From the NCBI GenBank assembly GCA_000469685.2, contig LS997563.1, positions 39,348,468-39,412,467 on the forward strand: 64,000 nt of DNA, read 5' to 3'. Positions 11,672 to 22,016 of the stretch are shown here, piece by piece; the first letter of the stretch is position 1; every line of letters begins with the position of its first letter. The position numbers and the translations under genes were made by a program. Origin of the DNA: Haemonchus contortus. Lineage: Eukaryota; Nematoda; Chromadorea; Rhabditida; Trichostrongylidae. Under the pieces are notes generated by a model that saw nothing but the letters and a program-made list of their open reading frames with translations, was not told the origin of the DNA and made no database searches.

Positions 11672-14600
11672 CTAAAATACAAAAAGAAACGACTCATTAG
11701 CCCTGTTGAGTTTCTTGCGCTAACAGTTGCCATGAAGTCAAGTTGGACCCAACTCACCTTCTGATGTGGTTAGGACCAGTGGAATTCCCATAGTAGAGCT
11801 GTCATCTGTCTGCGATAGACTCGTGCGGCTCTCTTTATTTTCAGAGCCTACTGGTTCCAAAATATTCGTACTTGACGGCTCACTTGCTTCCTCCGAAGAG
11901 GTCATTGCAGTCGTAGGAATAGTTTTGGAGGGTTTAGTGGTAATCTCTCCAGTGACGCCTGCAGTTAATTTGGCAGTGGTTTTTTCCACAGGTGGAATGG
12001 TGGCTTCAGGAGAAGCTATCTCAGTGGACATTACTTCAGTGGAGGCTTCTATAGTGGTGAATATGGCTTCAGAAATGGTAGTCACTGATTCAGCTGTGTT
12101 GTTGGCCTCTGGTTCATTCGTTGAAGCGGCACCAGTAGTCCTTCTTTTCGGAATGATTATTTTTGTTGTGGTAGCGAATGTGGGTAAAGTTTCAACTCTC
12201 CATTCCTCTCTCTTCTTATTTAACTCCTTTATTATTTCTGGTTCGCATTTAACAGTAACATTTGCTTGCGAATAGTCACGCAACTTTCTCTAAAAAAGAG
12301 AGTGGGCATTTCGGTAACCTCCTTGGTTCTACATAAGAATAGCTCCCTCGTAAATGTTTCGCCAATGTTGCTACAAAATGTAATGAAAACGGTTTATTTT
12401 AAGAGATATCGTCATTCAAAAATTAGTTTTTATGCGAGCAAATGGATCTTGAGTCCTTTTAAAACATTTGTGAAATAAGGAGACACCATGATTCTCACAA
12501 TCAGTACTATTCCTTCAACTTTTCCGTTCCTCTGGATTTGTTTGAAGTTGGACAAGATTCCTTTACCGCAAAGCAACGTGTAGTAGCTAGCAGCGTCATT
12601 CACTAGCTTCATTCCAGCAAAGTGCCCCGTTTTGACTTACATCTGCATCCACAAGGCGAACAAGCTCGTCCTTTCCTAGGAGTGCCGTAGAGCAATCCAC
12701 GAATCTCCTCCACTGCCACTCTCTCTCTCTCACTGATAGATTTCTAGTCGTTCAGCGAGTCCCCATTACAGGTGATGGAGTAGGGAATAATTAGCGCAAT
12801 TCAAGTCACCAGTAACTCTGCAAAGAGGCGGGTGGATTCGAGAGATGGACTCCCTGTTTCTACTATGTTGGTTCGATTTGAATGTTCTATCTCCTCGCAA
12901 GTCAATCCATGTATTCCGGTGTGGGGAGTGCGAGTACGGTCGGTGTCTTGCGCATCGGCTCAGGCAAAAGCTTGCATTCGAGTGAATGGAAAGGAGGCTG
13001 CGAGTCGATTCGGGACCGCCTCCAATGAATAGATCTCCTGTCTGCATTGGGATAGCCTGGCTACCTACCTGGAGTCTGCCCAGCCCTCAACAGATAGAGC
13101 CCGGCAAGCTACTCGTGGGTATCCATCTCAAGAGCTTTCAAAAACAGGGTGTTCATACAACCACACATTAGTGAAACATCCCGTTTTTTGAAATGACCAT
13201 GCGCCCAGTAGGTGTTTAGGAAGAATATTCAAGATTCTGTCTTCAGGAGCCACTCTCTGACAAGAAATACAAAATATCTTGAAAGAAATCTATAAAGACG
13301 TACTTTTGCGAGTATGATACAGCGTGCGTGCTGTTTACAAGCACATTCGATCCAGTTGTCATCTCTTCCATAGCACTTGCGGAGCTGGAAGTGGCAATCG
13401 TTGGTTGCTTGTCTGCCTATGTACTTCTTTTGAACTATCCAAAATCCACAGGGCGTTCGGGAACTAACTGTGCAGTCCCATTTCGTGATTGCTAATAGTA
13501 AGCAAGAACTGGTGTGATGATCACGTGAAAATAAGAAATTTCTATTTACTCTCATTTCCGATTTGATTGCAAATCAACATTTTGTCTCTTGAAGCGTTGC
13601 CTGAGTGAACAGGTGAGGCCGGAGTTGACGATACCCGGTTCTAACAGAGTAGAGAACTGCGCATACTGCCCAAAAGTGGATTAAATTTCTGAAGGGCTCT
13701 TTGGCAATGGCAGTATCTTTTGAGATCTTTGAGTCATCTGAAGGATCCCTTTCTGTGGGGTACGTTGAAGGGAAGGGCCTCGGAAGACAATCCGTACATC
13801 AAGCAGGAGCTCCAAGATGCACTGGCACTTCCTATTTGAAATGTCATTCCAAGTGGTCTCTTGTCTGCACAACGACTTCAAGAAGGCGCAAAAATGTGGG
13901 CAAAGGTGCCTGTGAGTTCGAGGAAACCATCCTGAGTATACCGTACCCACTAATTTCACTGACTGATTTTATACAGTGTATTCCAAATTGCACAGTTCCT
14001 CATTGAACGATCTAATTGAACGACTGTAGACTAGAAGAGAATCTTCACTAAAGGCGTACGTCAAAAAAACTTTCCAGACTATAAAAAAAGAGCGCTTGTT
14101 TTGATTGGGCTCTGTGCTCAAATTCGATTTCTTCTAATTTGTAGTATCTGAGTCTTTTTTTATTAGTTCCTGTACCATATCGGTATTTAAATAGGATAGG
14201 AGTCCACTTATGGTGTAAATATACATTTAATCCATTATCCAGTAACTTTTTCATAAATCCCATACACTTCACTATTGCTACCTTAATCTCTTATCAATTA
14301 TCTCTTCTATCCTTCTATCTATCCTCGACGACCGGTGTTGATCTTCGGCTATCACGAAGTGCTCTCATCTCAGCCAAGGGTACACGTCGACGTTTGCTGA
14401 GGTACAGGTTCAATATTCCTTCTCCTTTTTCTTCTCCCTAGTGTTAGACCCACGCCATCCCAGGGGTCCGCCGTCGCCTGATTCTGGCGATATTCTTCTC
14501 GATATCGTTCCTCCACCACATTCTTGAAGCTCCTCATGGTCGCTTCTCTGGCTTCGAACTCAATTGTTTTGTTTATAGAGTGTTTCCGCCGAAAGGTTTC

Positions 14601-16013
14601 TCAGTACGTCCACGTACAATTGATGCTTTTTTTGGACAGCTGTAGTAGGCAGGTAGCAGGAAGGTGTAGGCCCGAAGACAACATCGTGTCGACACTATTC
14701 CTTTGTGCAGCTCTTCAGTGGAAGTTGAAGGCATTCTGTTGCTGAGAAGGAAGCCGTCGGCAAATCTATATACGAATGGGTAGCAATGGTGAACCTGTGC
14801 TGAAGGCCTGTCTCAAACTATCACCTAGTTATCGCCTGTAGGCAAAATTTAAGCAATTCTCTTATAGTTGTGAGCAGTGAATATCTTATTCTTTACGAGT
14901 CGGTTGGTTGCTCACCCCCATTTGTGAATTACGTGCAAAGCCTCGTTCAATCTTCACATTGCTACAGTCTTCATATTGATGTTTGAACTTTAAGCATGGA
15001 TTGAACTCTTTGGATTCCTAAAATTTCGCAATTTCACCTCAACATCGTCGGTAACAGCTTATCAAATTGAAAACTTCTAAGTTAGGATAGGTTAGGACTT
15101 TTTGCACTTGATTGCGATGTATTTTTTATGGAACTCCAATTGATGCTGAAGGAGTCAGGAGTGAATCAGTGGCATTTCGGGTTTCGGGTTGGTGAGATTG
15201 ATAGCGTCCAGATAAGGTTCACAGAAAGAGCTGATTACAGAATCCGGTCTTTGGACAAGAAACCCTCTGGTAATCGGTTGTGGTCGGTCATAAACGGCTT
15301 TTAGTGAGAGGACGTGCTCAGAGGGGTAACCTAAGAGGAGAATTTGAGGTGTGACTTTGAAACTGTGCAACGTTCACTCAAATAGTCTACATGCATGGGT
15401 CAAAAGAGCCCTGGTAACAAAAGGACCAAAATCTTACGTTAGTTCGTGATGTATAAGTACCGTACTCAACGGGGAGGTGGTTTTGTTAGTAGAAGGTCGT
15501 TATGGTTTGAAGATGGCCTGACTATGGGAGAGATCTTCTCTGCGCTTGCCTCTAAGCACGGCGTAATCTATAGGATATGGAGTTTAGAAGCGCTACTGCT
15601 CATGAAAGTAGGTAACTAAATGCTGCGATATTGATGGTCACGAGCGATATTTGTATAAACATTTATTACCACATACTGCCCACATAAATTCAGGGCAATG
15701 TGATCGAGAAACGTATGAACGTCATGCTGACGATTGAATTTTGCTGTCGTCAATTTGTGAGTCGCTGTAAGGCATCCAAGCTATACCATTACTGGTCTGT
15801 TCAGTTCAGTTTTTGATTCGGAGACGGCTACCTTTCGATCAATTTCTACTTCAAAGGTGAAAACCATTGCCACAGCCATTTGGCGCTACTGAGAAGCATT
15901 CGTAAACTCACACTTTCTTTTATAGTGGTGTCACAGAGTACTTTGTTTTCAAGCTTTTGGGTTGAAACGTCGGGTAGTGAAAGTAGCCATATTATAATCC
16001 ACCATGAGAACAT
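11571..16013 (-). CDS. Secreted eight-cysteine protein with Ser/Thr-rich tail, array copy 2 (best intact member)
   Basis: Five-exon minus-strand model: 15912-16013, 14916-15017, 13304-13384, 11758-12289, 11571-11671; about 305 aa. Exon 1 gives a signal peptide (MFSWWIIIWLLSLPDVSTQ) and Cys 1; exon 2 Cys 2-3 (FNPC and EDC); exon 3 Cys 4-7 (KCYGRDDNWIECACKQHARC); exon 4 Cys 8 (VKCEPE), then a Lys/Glu-rich segment and a Ser/Thr/Glu-rich tail; exon 5 a Gln/Glu-rich hydrophilic end. Junctions are phase 0 except the last (phase 1). Exons 1-4 align with copies 3 and 4 with the same lengths (102, 102 and 81 nt for exons 1-3), and every cysteine is kept. Predicted as a secreted, probably four-disulfide protein with an O-glycosylated tail. 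I do not recognise the domain family. Its 5' end faces a Rho-like gene remnant on the plus strand. Confidence 0.7.
11758..12289 (-). CDS. Ser/Thr-rich exon with KCEPE start, copy 2
   Basis: 532-nt exon after CTTTTTTAG. It begins RKLRDYSQ, then VKCEPEIIKELNKKREEW, a charged, probably helical segment with the eighth cysteine, and continues into a Ser/Thr/Glu/Pro tail. The block SPEATIPPVEKTTA in this tail is identical in copy 3. It ends TCAGAAG/GTGAGT in phase 1. Confidence 0.75.
13304..13384 (-). CDS. Third (cysteine) exon, copy 2
   Basis: 81 nt, phase 0, acceptor CCACTTCCAG and donor AAAA/GTACGT. It encodes LRKCYGRDDNWIECACK and continues to a final RCIILAK. Copies 3 and 4 have exons of exactly the same length, splice phase and cysteine spacing (C-x9-C-x-C-x5-C), while the flanking intron has diverged. 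That contrast is the main evidence that it is coding. Confidence 0.75.
13620..14000. other. Intron stretch conserved between copies 2 and 3, unresolved
   Basis: This region is clearly homologous to 21580-21950 but absent from copy 4. Minus-strand open frames exist in both copies, but I found no frame that is open between plausible splice sites in both. It may simply be duplicated intron. Confidence 0.4.
14916..15017 (-). CDS. Second (cysteine) exon, copy 2
   Basis: 102 nt, phase 0 at both ends, acceptor AAATTTTAG and donor ATGGGG/GTGAGC. It encodes ESKEFNPCLKFKHQYEDCSN, then KIERGF, ending MG. Copies 3 and 4 have exons of the same length with the pattern ESxxFxPCxKF, a DC, KI-x-RG and a final KMG, showing protein-level conservation. 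Confidence 0.75.
15912..16013 (-). CDS. Signal-peptide exon, copy 2
   Basis: ATG at 16013-16011; 34 codons in phase 0. A hydrophobic core (WWIIIWLLSLPDVS) is followed by KVLCDTTIKES and the donor AAAGT/GTGAGT. The longest open frames over this stretch are in other frames. This frame was chosen because it alone stays open to the donor in all three copies and gives a signal peptide each time. The start is supported by conservation of ATGTTC in copies 2-4. Confidence 0.75.
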
Positions 16014-17234
16014 CGTTGTGGAAGTAACAATTCAGAATGGACTGCTGACCTCACTCGGGTGCTTCTTTTAAATGACGTGCAATCAGAATAGGGTGTTTGT
16101 TGATCACTATACATGATATCATTTCTGGAAAAACCCATGCGCTAGCCATTGTTGTGAGAAACTTCACCGTTCAAGAAGATCTATCTCTCAGAGAGTCCAA
16201 AGATCCTCTGCATCAGGGATTTAAACTGAAGCACTCCCATTGAAGCTCATTACATTTTGAGGCCGCCGAAACATTCGAAAAATGGGTTTTGATCGTTATT
16301 GCTAGTAGGTAGGACTAGAACGGAGGAACTCAGTTGAAGTTTTGTTGTGGGAAATAGCTCTTCTCGCCACATTCCCTTTTTCTTGCGCACTTTATGTGGC
16401 AGATACTAGTTTTTTTTACGAATGAAGTGGTGCTGTATAGAATCCGCAGAAATACTATCAAGAACTGCTCACATTCTCTCGGAGTAAAACGCTTCTTGAC
16501 GTCTATTCTCTAAAATCTTGGCAACACGATGATAATTTTTCTGGTGTGCCGTTTTCTTACGCTTGATTAGCTAGTTGGAAGAAGTAATTATGTAGCTATC
16601 GAGCTGATAGACCCATGCCATCAGAGGATGTAGAGAGGTGTCGTCAAATATTCAGTAGCTTGCTCATGAGTCATCGATGTCCAAATTTTCTGAGCCATTA
16701 AGGCTCCTCCTCCGACCACCGATAAGAATCCATCCTGCCGTATTTTCCTTACTCTTGTGGTGGTTTGGAAATGACTTTCGTTTTGAACTGGAAGATGTCC
16801 TAGCCGTGAAAAAATAGTTTGACAGTAGAAACGCGATAATGGATTCGTAGCCTTCGCTCATCTCACATACTCCTCCCACCACGCAGAGTAAAAGACCCTG
16901 AATAAATAGTCATCATTTTTCTCGGTTAAATTTGAAAAGTAACAGGAAAGCAAGCTCCTCTGCTACTAATAGTAAGAGGAACGAGTAGTCATTCCCACGA
17001 CGTTTGCACATTTCCCATTCCTTAGTGTGCCTAGCCAGTTTTGAGCAGTAGTTCATAGGCAGATTGGCCTCCGCGTTTGGGAGATAAATTCTTTTCAAGG
17101 CATGCAGAGGTGCCTGTTCTCCTGCACGCTTCGACAAAGTCTACTAGAACTTTAGGTCTACGTTGTTCTGGTTCTTCTCCATCTCGGCATTTTTGAATGA
17201 TCCACTTGATTACCTTCGAAATATGTACCATCTT

Positions 17235-17500
17235 CACCACCTGTTGTTGATCATCGATTTCTTCGAGTAGGCTCCAGTAACACTTTCATTAGTCCCTTCG
17301 TGGGTCATAGTGTCCAATATATTGTCCCGGCTCGAGGTCATGAGGCACGGCATCCCTTTTGGTCAGAGATTCCGGAATAAGTCTGACCATCCCGGCGGCG
17401 GCCATCCTAGTTATCGTTACTCGTCTCGACGGCAATAGCGCGTGAGTTTACGGCCCACCTTACCCTGGATTCTTTGGCGTAAGCAAAGGCATCCCCGACC
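17235..17500 (-). mobile_element. RTE retrotransposon 3' fragment
   Basis: Minus-strand frames contain the C-terminal RTE signature in order: a DAFAYAKES-like segment, PPPGWSDLF, then YWSLLEEIDDQ. The homologous fragment in copy 3 (30245-30530) shows it inserted before the duplication. It lies between the two divergent genes. Confidence 0.6.
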
Positions 17501-17747
17501 AGACTGTGTGGGTGTTATTTCTGTTTATCCGCAATTTCGTCCTTAATTTCATATTCCGTATTATATCCGATCCGATCGAATGTGTTTCCCTATTTTTTAT
17601 TTACTCACTGTTATTATTGTTGCATGGCTTAAAGTAAAAGTAGTAGAGTTTGTCGCTACAGTAGCTTTATTTTAGGCAACACCATACAAAATTTTCTTGA
17701 TGAACCCTCAGTGAACTGTGATTTACAAAACTACATTCTTTTTACAG

Positions 17748-17892
17748 TAATACGGTATGGAACACGGAACCCAACATAGAATACAAGACAATATCGATTC
17801 TGCCGGATGTTGAGCTGTTTAGTGGTCTGAAGAATAGTTTTGGCCACTCCACAACGTAACCAGCATGCGACGAAGTGCCATCCAGTGTTGAG
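17748..17892 (+). pseudogene. Rho-like gene exon 1 remnant, copy 2
   Basis: Follows TTTTTACAG/TAAT exactly as in the other copies. In the parental frame it reads a degraded start (the ATG is now ACG) and then KTISILPDVELF, followed by divergence and a TAA before a GAG/GTATCC donor. Exons 2-4 are absent because the duplication unit ends in intron 1. It is non-functional. Confidence 0.75.
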
Positions 17893-18069
17893 GTATCCTT
17901 CAAATAATAAACATCATTCGGCTTTACACTCCTGGTAAACCCAATTGATTGCTTATGTGGTTTTTATTACGACTTCGGGGGTACAGCTAATTCTGGGCCA
18001 AGGAAGTGTTCCTTGGTGGCAGGAGGACATGAATGTCTGGAAGACATAGTCGAAATCTAAATCAACTAA

Positions 18070-18130
18070 GGGTTTGATACCCATACCACGCACACAGTAG
18101 CGGCGCTACTTACCATTGCCCTGTGAGCGC
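18070..18130 (-). repeat. SINE-like head, copy 2 of a shared insertion
   Basis: A minus-strand fragment with the pol-III-like head occupies the same position in the Rho-like intron 1 in copies 2, 3 (31160) and 4 (44925). It therefore predates the duplications and serves as a marker of shared ancestry. Confidence 0.6.
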
Positions 18131-18321
18131 TCGAACCGTGATCAAACCTAATTTCACACTTCCTGTTAGTGAGGGAACTACATTTCTAACTGAAAAGTTT
18201 TGAGAATGAGTTTTATTCTTAAGAGTAAAAACAAACAAAAAACAGGAAAAAGAAACGGCTCGTGGACCCTGTTGACAGTTCTCTGTGCTGACAGTTGCCT
18301 TGATGTCAGTCGAACCCAACT

Positions 18322-19593
18322 TACAGGGTGTCCCAAAATTATTTGCGCCAAAGTTCAGTAATTTTCAAGGTAGAAATAATCTATCAAATTCACATTACCT
18401 GCTATTAATTTGTTGCATAAGAAGGTTTCCTTGCAATATGCATGGTTACTGATGTGGAACTCCCAATATCTTTCAGATGGAGGAGGCTCATACAATGCCA
18501 ATTGCAATCATTGACGCGCGAGAAGTTGAAGGGCGTTACGAAATTTTTTGGGATTTTTCTACTAACCGTACAGGAGGCTATTAAACGATATAGAAAAGAA
18601 GACTGAATCAGAGTCAAACCAGGAAAGATAGAAAGGTGGAATGTTTCTGAAGATAGGACTATTAAAATGGTCTGTCTGCCAATCGGTAGGGTTCCTGGGT
18701 GAGCCATCAAAAGAAAGTCAACGGTTACTGCTTACAGGAGTTATCGCGATGGAAGAATGTCATGCAGAAGCCTCACTTCCATTCCTATCGTTTGCTCCAA
18801 TCCCGATCTCAACAGACTCCGCAGGGCCAAAAAATGCAGAAAGTCGCAGACCCACTTGAATGATGACACGCAACCCTTGGTCGTTTTCTCTGGGCAAAAA
18901 ATTTTTACCATAAAACCATCCCTCAGCAACCAAAACGTTCGCGTTCCGGAAAGAAACATTCAGCGTGTAATATCTCTTGAAAAGGTTGCTATCAGAACAG
19001 TAAAATGATGTTTTTCGAGGAAATCACTGGCAAGGGTAAGCCGCTCGTGGTTTCTTTGGTGCAGGCGTGAAAATTGACCATGACCAGTATTCGAACAGCG
19101 TACTGATGGGTGTGATGAAGAGTTGATCCAATACGATTCCTAAAACATCTCGTAGTCCTTCCAGCAGGACGCTACTCTAGCCCACAGAGCCAAGCTTGCA
19201 CGCGAGTGGTGCCGACGACAGCTGCCCGACTTTATTGGTGAAGAGGAATGGTCATCCTATTTTCCAGAACTTGACTCACTTGAATCCCACGAATGGTCCC
19301 TGATTAGAAGAGGACCTGTCGAGTTTGCAGTCCCAGTTTGGAAACCTAGAATGCAAAAGCTGGAGGACGGCTGGGAAGAAATGGAGAAGGATACCTGCGT
19401 GCCACATGCGATCAAGTCGAAAGCAAACTTTGACTTCTATTCGCGCTCACGGGGGATATTTTGGAATGCGACTTTGGCATGTTGTAGCACATAGTGTTAG
19501 CTAGCGTGCATAGAAATTCCATCCTCTTTCGCTGTTGAGAAGTTTCAAATATATTGCTATAAATCGGCGCAAATAATTTTGGGACACCCTGTA
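18322..19593 (+). mobile_element. Mariner-family element, copy 1 (with TA duplications)
   Basis: The element is 18324-19591 (1268 bp), flanked by TA at 18322 and 19592. Inverted ends begin CAGGGTGTCCCAAAATTATT. The plus strand carries a transposase broken by stops and frameshifts; recognisable pieces are NRLRRAKKCRK, QPLVVFSGQKIFTIKPS and NQNVRV, which match the region around a catalytic aspartate in mariner transposases (here DEKIF has become GQKIF). A near-identical copy lies at 27680-28938. It is inserted in the splice donor of the copy 3 secreted gene. Confidence 0.85.
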
Positions 19594-19664
19594 CATTCCT
19601 ATGTTAGGACCAGTGAAACTGTCAGTCTGTGATATACTTGTCAGGCTCCCTTCTTTATCAAAGG

Positions 19665-20234
19665 CTACTGGTTCCGAAAAGTCGTATTTAATGCCTCACT
19701 TACTTGCTCCATAGCGGCCGTTGCAGTCGTAGTGGTAGTTTCGGACGCCATTTCAGTCTCCGAAGTAGTTTCGGACGCCATCCCAGTCTCCGAAGTAGTT
19801 TCGGACGCCATTTCAGTCGTGGAATTAGTTTTGGAAGCTTCAGTAGTTGTCTCTTCAGTGCCGCCTGCAGTTAATTCGGCAGTGGTTTTTTCCACAGGTG
19901 GAATGGTGGCTTCAGGAGAAGCTGTCTCAGTGGACGTCACTTCAGTGGTGGTATCTATAACGGTGGATACTGCTTCAGAAATAGTGTTGTCCAACTCGGT
20001 AGTCATTGGTTCAGTAGTGGATGTTATGGCTTCTATGATGACTGTGTTGTTGGCCTCTGCTTCAGTCGTTGAAGCGGCAGTAGTACGCCGTCTTTTCGAA
20101 GTGATTACTTCTGTTGTAGTAGGGAATGTGGGTAAGGTTTCACCACTCCATTCCTCCTCCTTCTTATGTAACTCATTTAGTATTTCTGGCTCGCATTTAT
20201 CATCAATCGTTCTCGAAAAGACACGCAACCTCTT
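19665..20234 (-). CDS. Ser/Thr-rich exon, copy 3 (open part; spans 19665-20234)
   Basis: After CTTTTTCAG the exon starts KRLRVFSR, then DKCEPEILNELHKKEEEW, followed by a Thr/Ser/Glu/Ala tail. The block SPEATIPPVEKTTA is identical to copy 2. The reading frame is lost at the end as described for the gene. Start and end are given in minus-strand reading order. Confidence 0.6.
   Translation of the reverse strand, partial: KRLRVFSRTIDDKCEPEILNELHKKEEEWSGETLPTFPTTTEVITSKRRRTTAASTTEAEANNTVIIEAITSTTEPMTTELDNTISEAVSTVIDTTTEVTSTETASPEATIPPVEKTTAELTAGGTEETTTEASKTNSTTEMASETTSETGMASETTSETEMASETTTTTATAAMEQVSEALNTTFRNQ
19741..19830. repeat. 30-bp in-frame minisatellite in the copy 3 tail
   Basis: Three tandem units of 30 bp starting TCGGACGCCA. 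On the minus strand they encode MASETTSETE-type decapeptides. Copy 2 lacks this expansion, so the tail grows by repeat amplification. Confidence 0.85.
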
Positions 20235-20619
20235 CTGAAAAAGAAAATGGACATTTCGGTAACCTCTTTGGTTCTACATAAAAATAGCTTCCTCGCAAAT
20301 GTTTCGCCATTGTTGCTACAAAATGTAATGAAAACGGTCTATTTCAAAAGAAATCGTCATTCAAAAATTAGTTTTTATGCTAGCATATGGATCTTGAGTC
20401 CTTTTAAAGCATTTGTGAAACAAGGAAACACCTTGACTCTTACAGTCAGTAGTGTTCCTTTAACTTTTCGCCTTCCTTTGGATTTGTTTGACGTTGGACA
20501 GGATTCCTTTTGCCACAGAGCAACGTGTAGTAGCTAGCGGCGTCATCTACTATCTTCATTCCAGCTAAGTGCCCCGTTTTGAATTACATCAGCATCCACA
20601 AGGCGAACAAGCCCGTCCT

Positions 20620-20686
20620 CCACTGGCTGCTTCCATACTTCGACGTGCGTGCCGGCACGCACGTCGGAGATGAAAGCAGCCAGTGG
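20620..20686. repeat. 67-bp near-perfect palindrome (mini foldback insertion)
   Basis: CCACTGGCTGCTTCCAT and CGACGTGCGTGCC pair with an inverted second half with no loop. The homologous place in copy 2 (about 12670) lacks it, so it is an insertion. Its GGCTGCTTTCAT-like ends resemble those of the element at 50199-50454. Confidence 0.75.
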
Positions 20687-21274
20687 GAGTGTGAAAGGGC
20701 AATCCACGAACCTCCTTCACTGCCACACTCTCTCTCCCTGAAGGATTACTAGTCGATCAGCGAGTCGAGTCCATCACAGGTGATGAAGGAGGGAATAATT
20801 TGCGGAATTCACCAATCACCGGTACCTTCGCAAAGAAGCGGATGGATTTAAGAGATGGACTGCCTATTCCTATCGTGTTGGTTCATTTTGAACGTTCTGT
20901 CTCGTCGGATTTCTATTCTTGTGGTGAGTGTGTGAGTGCGGTTGGTGTCTTGCACATCAGCATTCGAGTTTGTGGATAGTGGTCTGGCGGACGATTCGGG
21001 GCTTCTTCCAAAAATAGGCCTTCCGTCTACTCCGTGATCCGCCTGGCTACCTACCTGGGCTCTGCTCAGCCTTCAAGCTACGCGTGGATATCCATATTTC
21101 AAAAAAGTTCAAAAATAGGCTGTTCGTACAACTACACATTAGTGAAGCATCCCGTTTTTCGAAATGACCATGCGCCCAGGAGAAATTTAGTAAGAATATT
21201 CGAAATCCGATCTTCAGAAGCCACTCTCTGACAAGAAATACAATATATCTTGGAAGAAATATGTAAAGACGTAC

Positions 21275-21355
21275 TTTTGCGGGTCCGATACAGAGTGCGT
21301 ACTCTCTACAGGAACATTCGATCCAATCGTCATCTCTTCCAAAGCACTTGCCGAC
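21275..21355 (-). CDS. Third (cysteine) exon, copy 3
   Basis: 81 nt, phase 0, acceptor CCATTTCCAG and donor AAAA/GTACGT. Reads VGKCFGRDDDWIECSC, then YALCIGPAK. All four cysteines are in place. Stops just upstream in the same frame are intronic. Confidence 0.7.
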
Positions 21356-22016
21356 CTGGAAATGGCAATCGTTGCTTGTCTGCCTACTTCTTTTAAACTA
21401 TTCAGAATGCACAGGGCTTCTAGGCACTAACTATGCAGTCCCGTTTCGTGACTGCTAATAGTAAGCAAGAACTGATGTGATGGTCGTGCTAAAATTAGGA
21501 AGTCCAGTTTGATTGCAAGTTAACATTTTGTATTTTGAAGCGCTACCGGAGTGAACAGAATGAGGCCAAAGCTGACGATACTCGGTTCTAACAGAGTGGA
21601 GAATGCACATAGCGCCCAAGAGTGGATGAACTTTCTGAAGGGCTCTTCGGCAATGACAGTGTCTGTCGAGACTTGTGGGTTATCCTACGTAACCCCATCG
21701 GATCATTTTTTGCGGGGTAAGTTGAAGCGAAAGGCCTCGGAAGGCAATCCGTACATCAGACAGGAGCTGCAAGATGCACTGGCACTTCTTACTCGAAATG
21801 TCACTCCCAGTGGTCACTGGTCTGCACAATGACTTCATGCATGCACAGAAATGTAGACAACTGTGTCTTTGGGTTCGATAAAACCACCCCGAGTATCTCG
21901 TATACATTAATTTCACTGACTGGTTCCATACAGTGTATTCCGAATTGCATAGATCCTCATTGAGGGATCTATAGGATAGAAGGGAACCTTCACTAAAGGC
22001 GTACAAAAAAAAACGT

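Larger units (their letters stand above)
11680..18212. repeat. Segmental duplication unit, copy 2
   Basis: This stretch holds the minus-strand secreted gene, the intergenic region and the first exon of a plus-strand Rho-like gene. It aligns segment by segment with 18245-31990 (copy 3) once the mobile elements inserted in copy 3 are removed. Homology at the right end stops inside the Rho-like intron 1. Confidence 0.75.

Noticed and set aside
11766..12275. Long plus-strand open frame, similar one at 19732-20238
   Set aside because: Shadows of the Ser/Thr-rich minus-strand exons, which have splice sites and conserved starts.
13229..13555. Extending the third cysteine exon of copy 2 upstream to include CTVSSRTPCGFW
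   Set aside because: Copy 3 has several stops in that part, and all three copies have an acceptor right before the 81-nt conserved segment, so the upstream part is intron.
14048..14272. 74-codon minus-strand frame in copy 2
   Set aside because: The homologous stretch in copy 3 has indels and stops, and copy 4 lacks it; no protein-level conservation.
14320..14760. Block conserved with 23370-23800 in copy 3
   Set aside because: Conserved as DNA because of duplication. No frame is open between splice sites in both, and no family was recognised.
17031..17290. Minus-strand segment first read as a SKP1-like domain (SKVIKWIIQKC, GEEPEQ)
   Set aside because: The upstream part reads as the RTE C-terminus (WSDLF, then YWSLLEEIDDQ), so the stretch is retrotransposon 3' end. 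The resemblance was weak and the frame is not kept in copy 3.
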